6,478 bases of DNA. Source: Thermoplasmatota archaeon (GTDB taxonomy: Archaea; Thermoplasmatota; Thermoplasmata; RBG-16-68-12; JAGMCJ01). Shown one piece after another: positions 5,135 to 6,478 of this stretch. Location of the stretch: contig JAJISH010000360.1 in assembly GCA_022848825.1 (NCBI GenBank), positions 1-6,478 of the forward strand. The letters run 5' to 3'. The first letter of the stretch is position 1. Each line of letters starts with the position of its first letter. Made by a program: the position numbers and the translations under genes. A model generated the notes under the pieces. That model worked only from the letters and a program-made list of their open reading frames with translations, did no database searches and had not been told where the DNA came from.

Positions 5135-6478
5135 GTGGGCATCAGAAGGATGAGTTCAAGACTTCAGGCATTCTTCATTGCGACACTTATTCTTCTCTCG
5201 ATGGTTCTCATCATATCACCTTCCACGAGAGCCGATAGCTGGAATGAGACGAACCACGCTGATTTCCTGGACGGCACCTCGTTCGTCGGGACCGAGGTCG
5301 TTGGCGTCGGACCCGATGCATCCGTCCAGATCGTGCGAACTCACGATGACTGGACCAACATGACGCCCGAGCGCATGCCCACGCCGAGGGACGAGTACGG
5401 CCTCGCCTACGACAAGGCGAGCGAGGTGATGATCCTCTTTGGCGGGTATGTCTTCGGCGAGGGGCTCTCGAACGAGACGTGGGAATACGACTATGCTGGC
5501 AACAACTGGACGAAGGTTCAAACGAACGGAAGCCCGTCCGCGCGGAGCTCCGTCGGCATGGCATACGATGCCTCGGACGACGTGATAGTCCTCTTTGGGG
5601 GTTACGGCGACGGAGGATTCCTGCAGGACACGTGGGAGTACTATACTGACAATCACACTTGGGTCGAGGTCGTCACGAATCCGCATCCCAAGGAGATGAA
5701 GAGCTCGCCGATGGTCTATGACACTCTCACGACCAGATCGATACTGGTAGGGGAGGAGCTCGCCTCATCCGACTTCCAGACGTGGAAGTATGAGGCCTTC
5801 TCCAACCGATGGACCGACCTCAACCCCATTGCGGAGCCTCCCGCAAGGGCGGGACATGCATTGGCATTTGATCAGAAGCTCAACAGGGTCGTCCTCTTCG
5901 GCGGTGCAGCAGGAATGAGCTTCCTCGGGGACACTTGGGATTACGATCCCTTCAGCAACCAGTGGTTGCAGCAGATGGTGTCAGGACCCTCGCCAAGAGC
6001 GGGGGCGTCCATGGAGTACCTCCCGTTCTGGGAAGGAGTGATTCTCTTCGGCGGTATGTCAGCTGGCGAATACGACAACGAGACATGGCTCTACACGTCC
6101 TACGGTGCACCTAAATGGGAGAGCATCTTCACGACGAAGTGGCCTGAGGGCAGACGCTACGCGAAGATGGAGTACGACTACCGCAGCGACATGATACTGA
6201 TGTTTAGCGGCGGGAACACCACCTCATGGTTCAACGACACGTGGCTCTACGGACCGAATTACATACCCGAGGGGAGGTACACGTCCTCGCTCTTCGATTC
6301 CGGTTACGGGGAGACGGACTGGTCAGCGATATGGTGGAACCAGACGATGACCTCCAGGCCGAAGCACACGAAGTTACTCCTTCAGCTTGCTGCGAGCAAC
6401 TTCAGCTTCGGACCCTTCAGCTTCGGCGGACCCGACGGCTCCGACGACACATACTACGAGCTCGGGGAGGGCGAATCG
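5135..6478 (+). CDS. Secreted kelch-repeat beta-propeller protein (3' end beyond window)
   Basis: The frame stays open from GTG 5135 to the right edge, giving 448 codons of an incomplete protein. Residues 1-32 form a signal peptide: a basic start (MGIRRMSSR), then a hydrophobic core through ISPSTRA. Six kelch repeats follow at about 84-372, each with a hydrophobic strand leading to FGG and then an (E/D/Q)TW(E/K/D/L)Y element. The Trp positions are 116, 167, 217, 268, 318 and 370, a period of 50-52 residues that suits a six-bladed propeller. Blade 3 has VGEE (205-208) in place of the FGG turn, and blade 6 has FSGG. After residue 380, RYTSSLFDSG, a Trp-rich strand and GGPDGSDDTYYELGEGE look like a beta-sandwich module frequent in archaeal and bacterial exoproteins. 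The protein is probably a surface or extracellular binding protein rather than an enzyme, since kelch enzymes such as galactose oxidase have copper ligands not evident here. It is divergent from the CARF-like gene across 191 bases. Confidence 0.85.
   Translation, partial: MGIRRMSSRLQAFFIATLILLSMVLIISPSTRADSWNETNHADFLDGTSFVGTEVVGVGPDASVQIVRTHDDWTNMTPERMPTPRDEYGLAYDKASEVMILFGGYVFGEGLSNETWEYDYAGNNWTKVQTNGSPSARSSVGMAYDASDDVIVLFGGYGDGGFLQDTWEYYTDNHTWVEVVTNPHPKEMKSSPMVYDTLTTRSILVGEELASSDFQTWKYEAFSNRWTDLNPIAEPPARAGHALAFDQKLNRVVLFGGAAGMSFLGDTWDYDPFSNQWLQQMVSGPSPRAGASMEYLPFWEGVILFGGMSAGEYDNETWLYTSYGAPKWESIFTTKWPEGRRYAKMEYDYRSDMILMFSGGNTTSWFNDTWLYGPNYIPEGRYTSSLFDSGYGETDWSAIWWNQTMTSRPKHTKLLLQLAASNFSFGPFSFGGPDGSDDTYYELGEGES

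Noticed and set aside
5216..5686. Minus-strand open frame (156 codons) opposite the start of the kelch gene
   Set aside because: The plus-strand reading has a signal peptide, a strong ribosome binding site and regular kelch repeats, so the antisense frame is a shadow.

Overview
The window looks archaeal and most resembles an uncultured, moderately GC-rich member of the Thermoplasmatota. This is inferred from AT-rich TATA-like elements about 27-40 bases upstream of starts, a short SSB/RPA-type OB-fold protein, and two large secreted beta-propeller proteins of a kind common in those genomes. The lineage call is not proven by any marker gene here.

Layout. Positions 1-1235 are read on the + strand: the last codons of an unidentified gene, a class I SAM-dependent methyltransferase (82-816), and, behind a possible promoter of its own, a 117-residue OB-fold protein (882-1235). 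The OB-fold gene converges tail to tail, with one base between stop codons, on a minus-strand block (1237-4943). In transcription order that block holds a small CARF-like Rossmann protein (4943-4467), a PIN-domain nuclease overlapping it by 8 bases (4474-3386), and, 58 bases further on, a secreted Asp-box/BNR propeller protein with a fibronectin-III-like domain and two GWNLI repeats (3327-1237). A 191-base divergent promoter region (4944-5134) separates this block from a plus-strand secreted kelch propeller gene that runs off the right edge (5135-6478).

How the genes may work together. The most striking element is the overlapping CARF-like/PIN pair. CARF domains usually sense nucleotide second messengers (cyclic oligoadenylates in type III CRISPR systems), and PIN domains are metal-dependent ribonucleases. 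All four acidic positions expected of an active PIN fold can be identified. A ligand-controlled RNase split over two genes is a reasonable hypothesis. No CRISPR array, cas10 or other cas gene is visible, so the signal source, if any, lies elsewhere. The two propeller exoproteins probably act at or outside the cell surface and have no evident mechanistic tie to the pair. The methyltransferase and OB-fold protein look like ordinary housekeeping or accessory genes.
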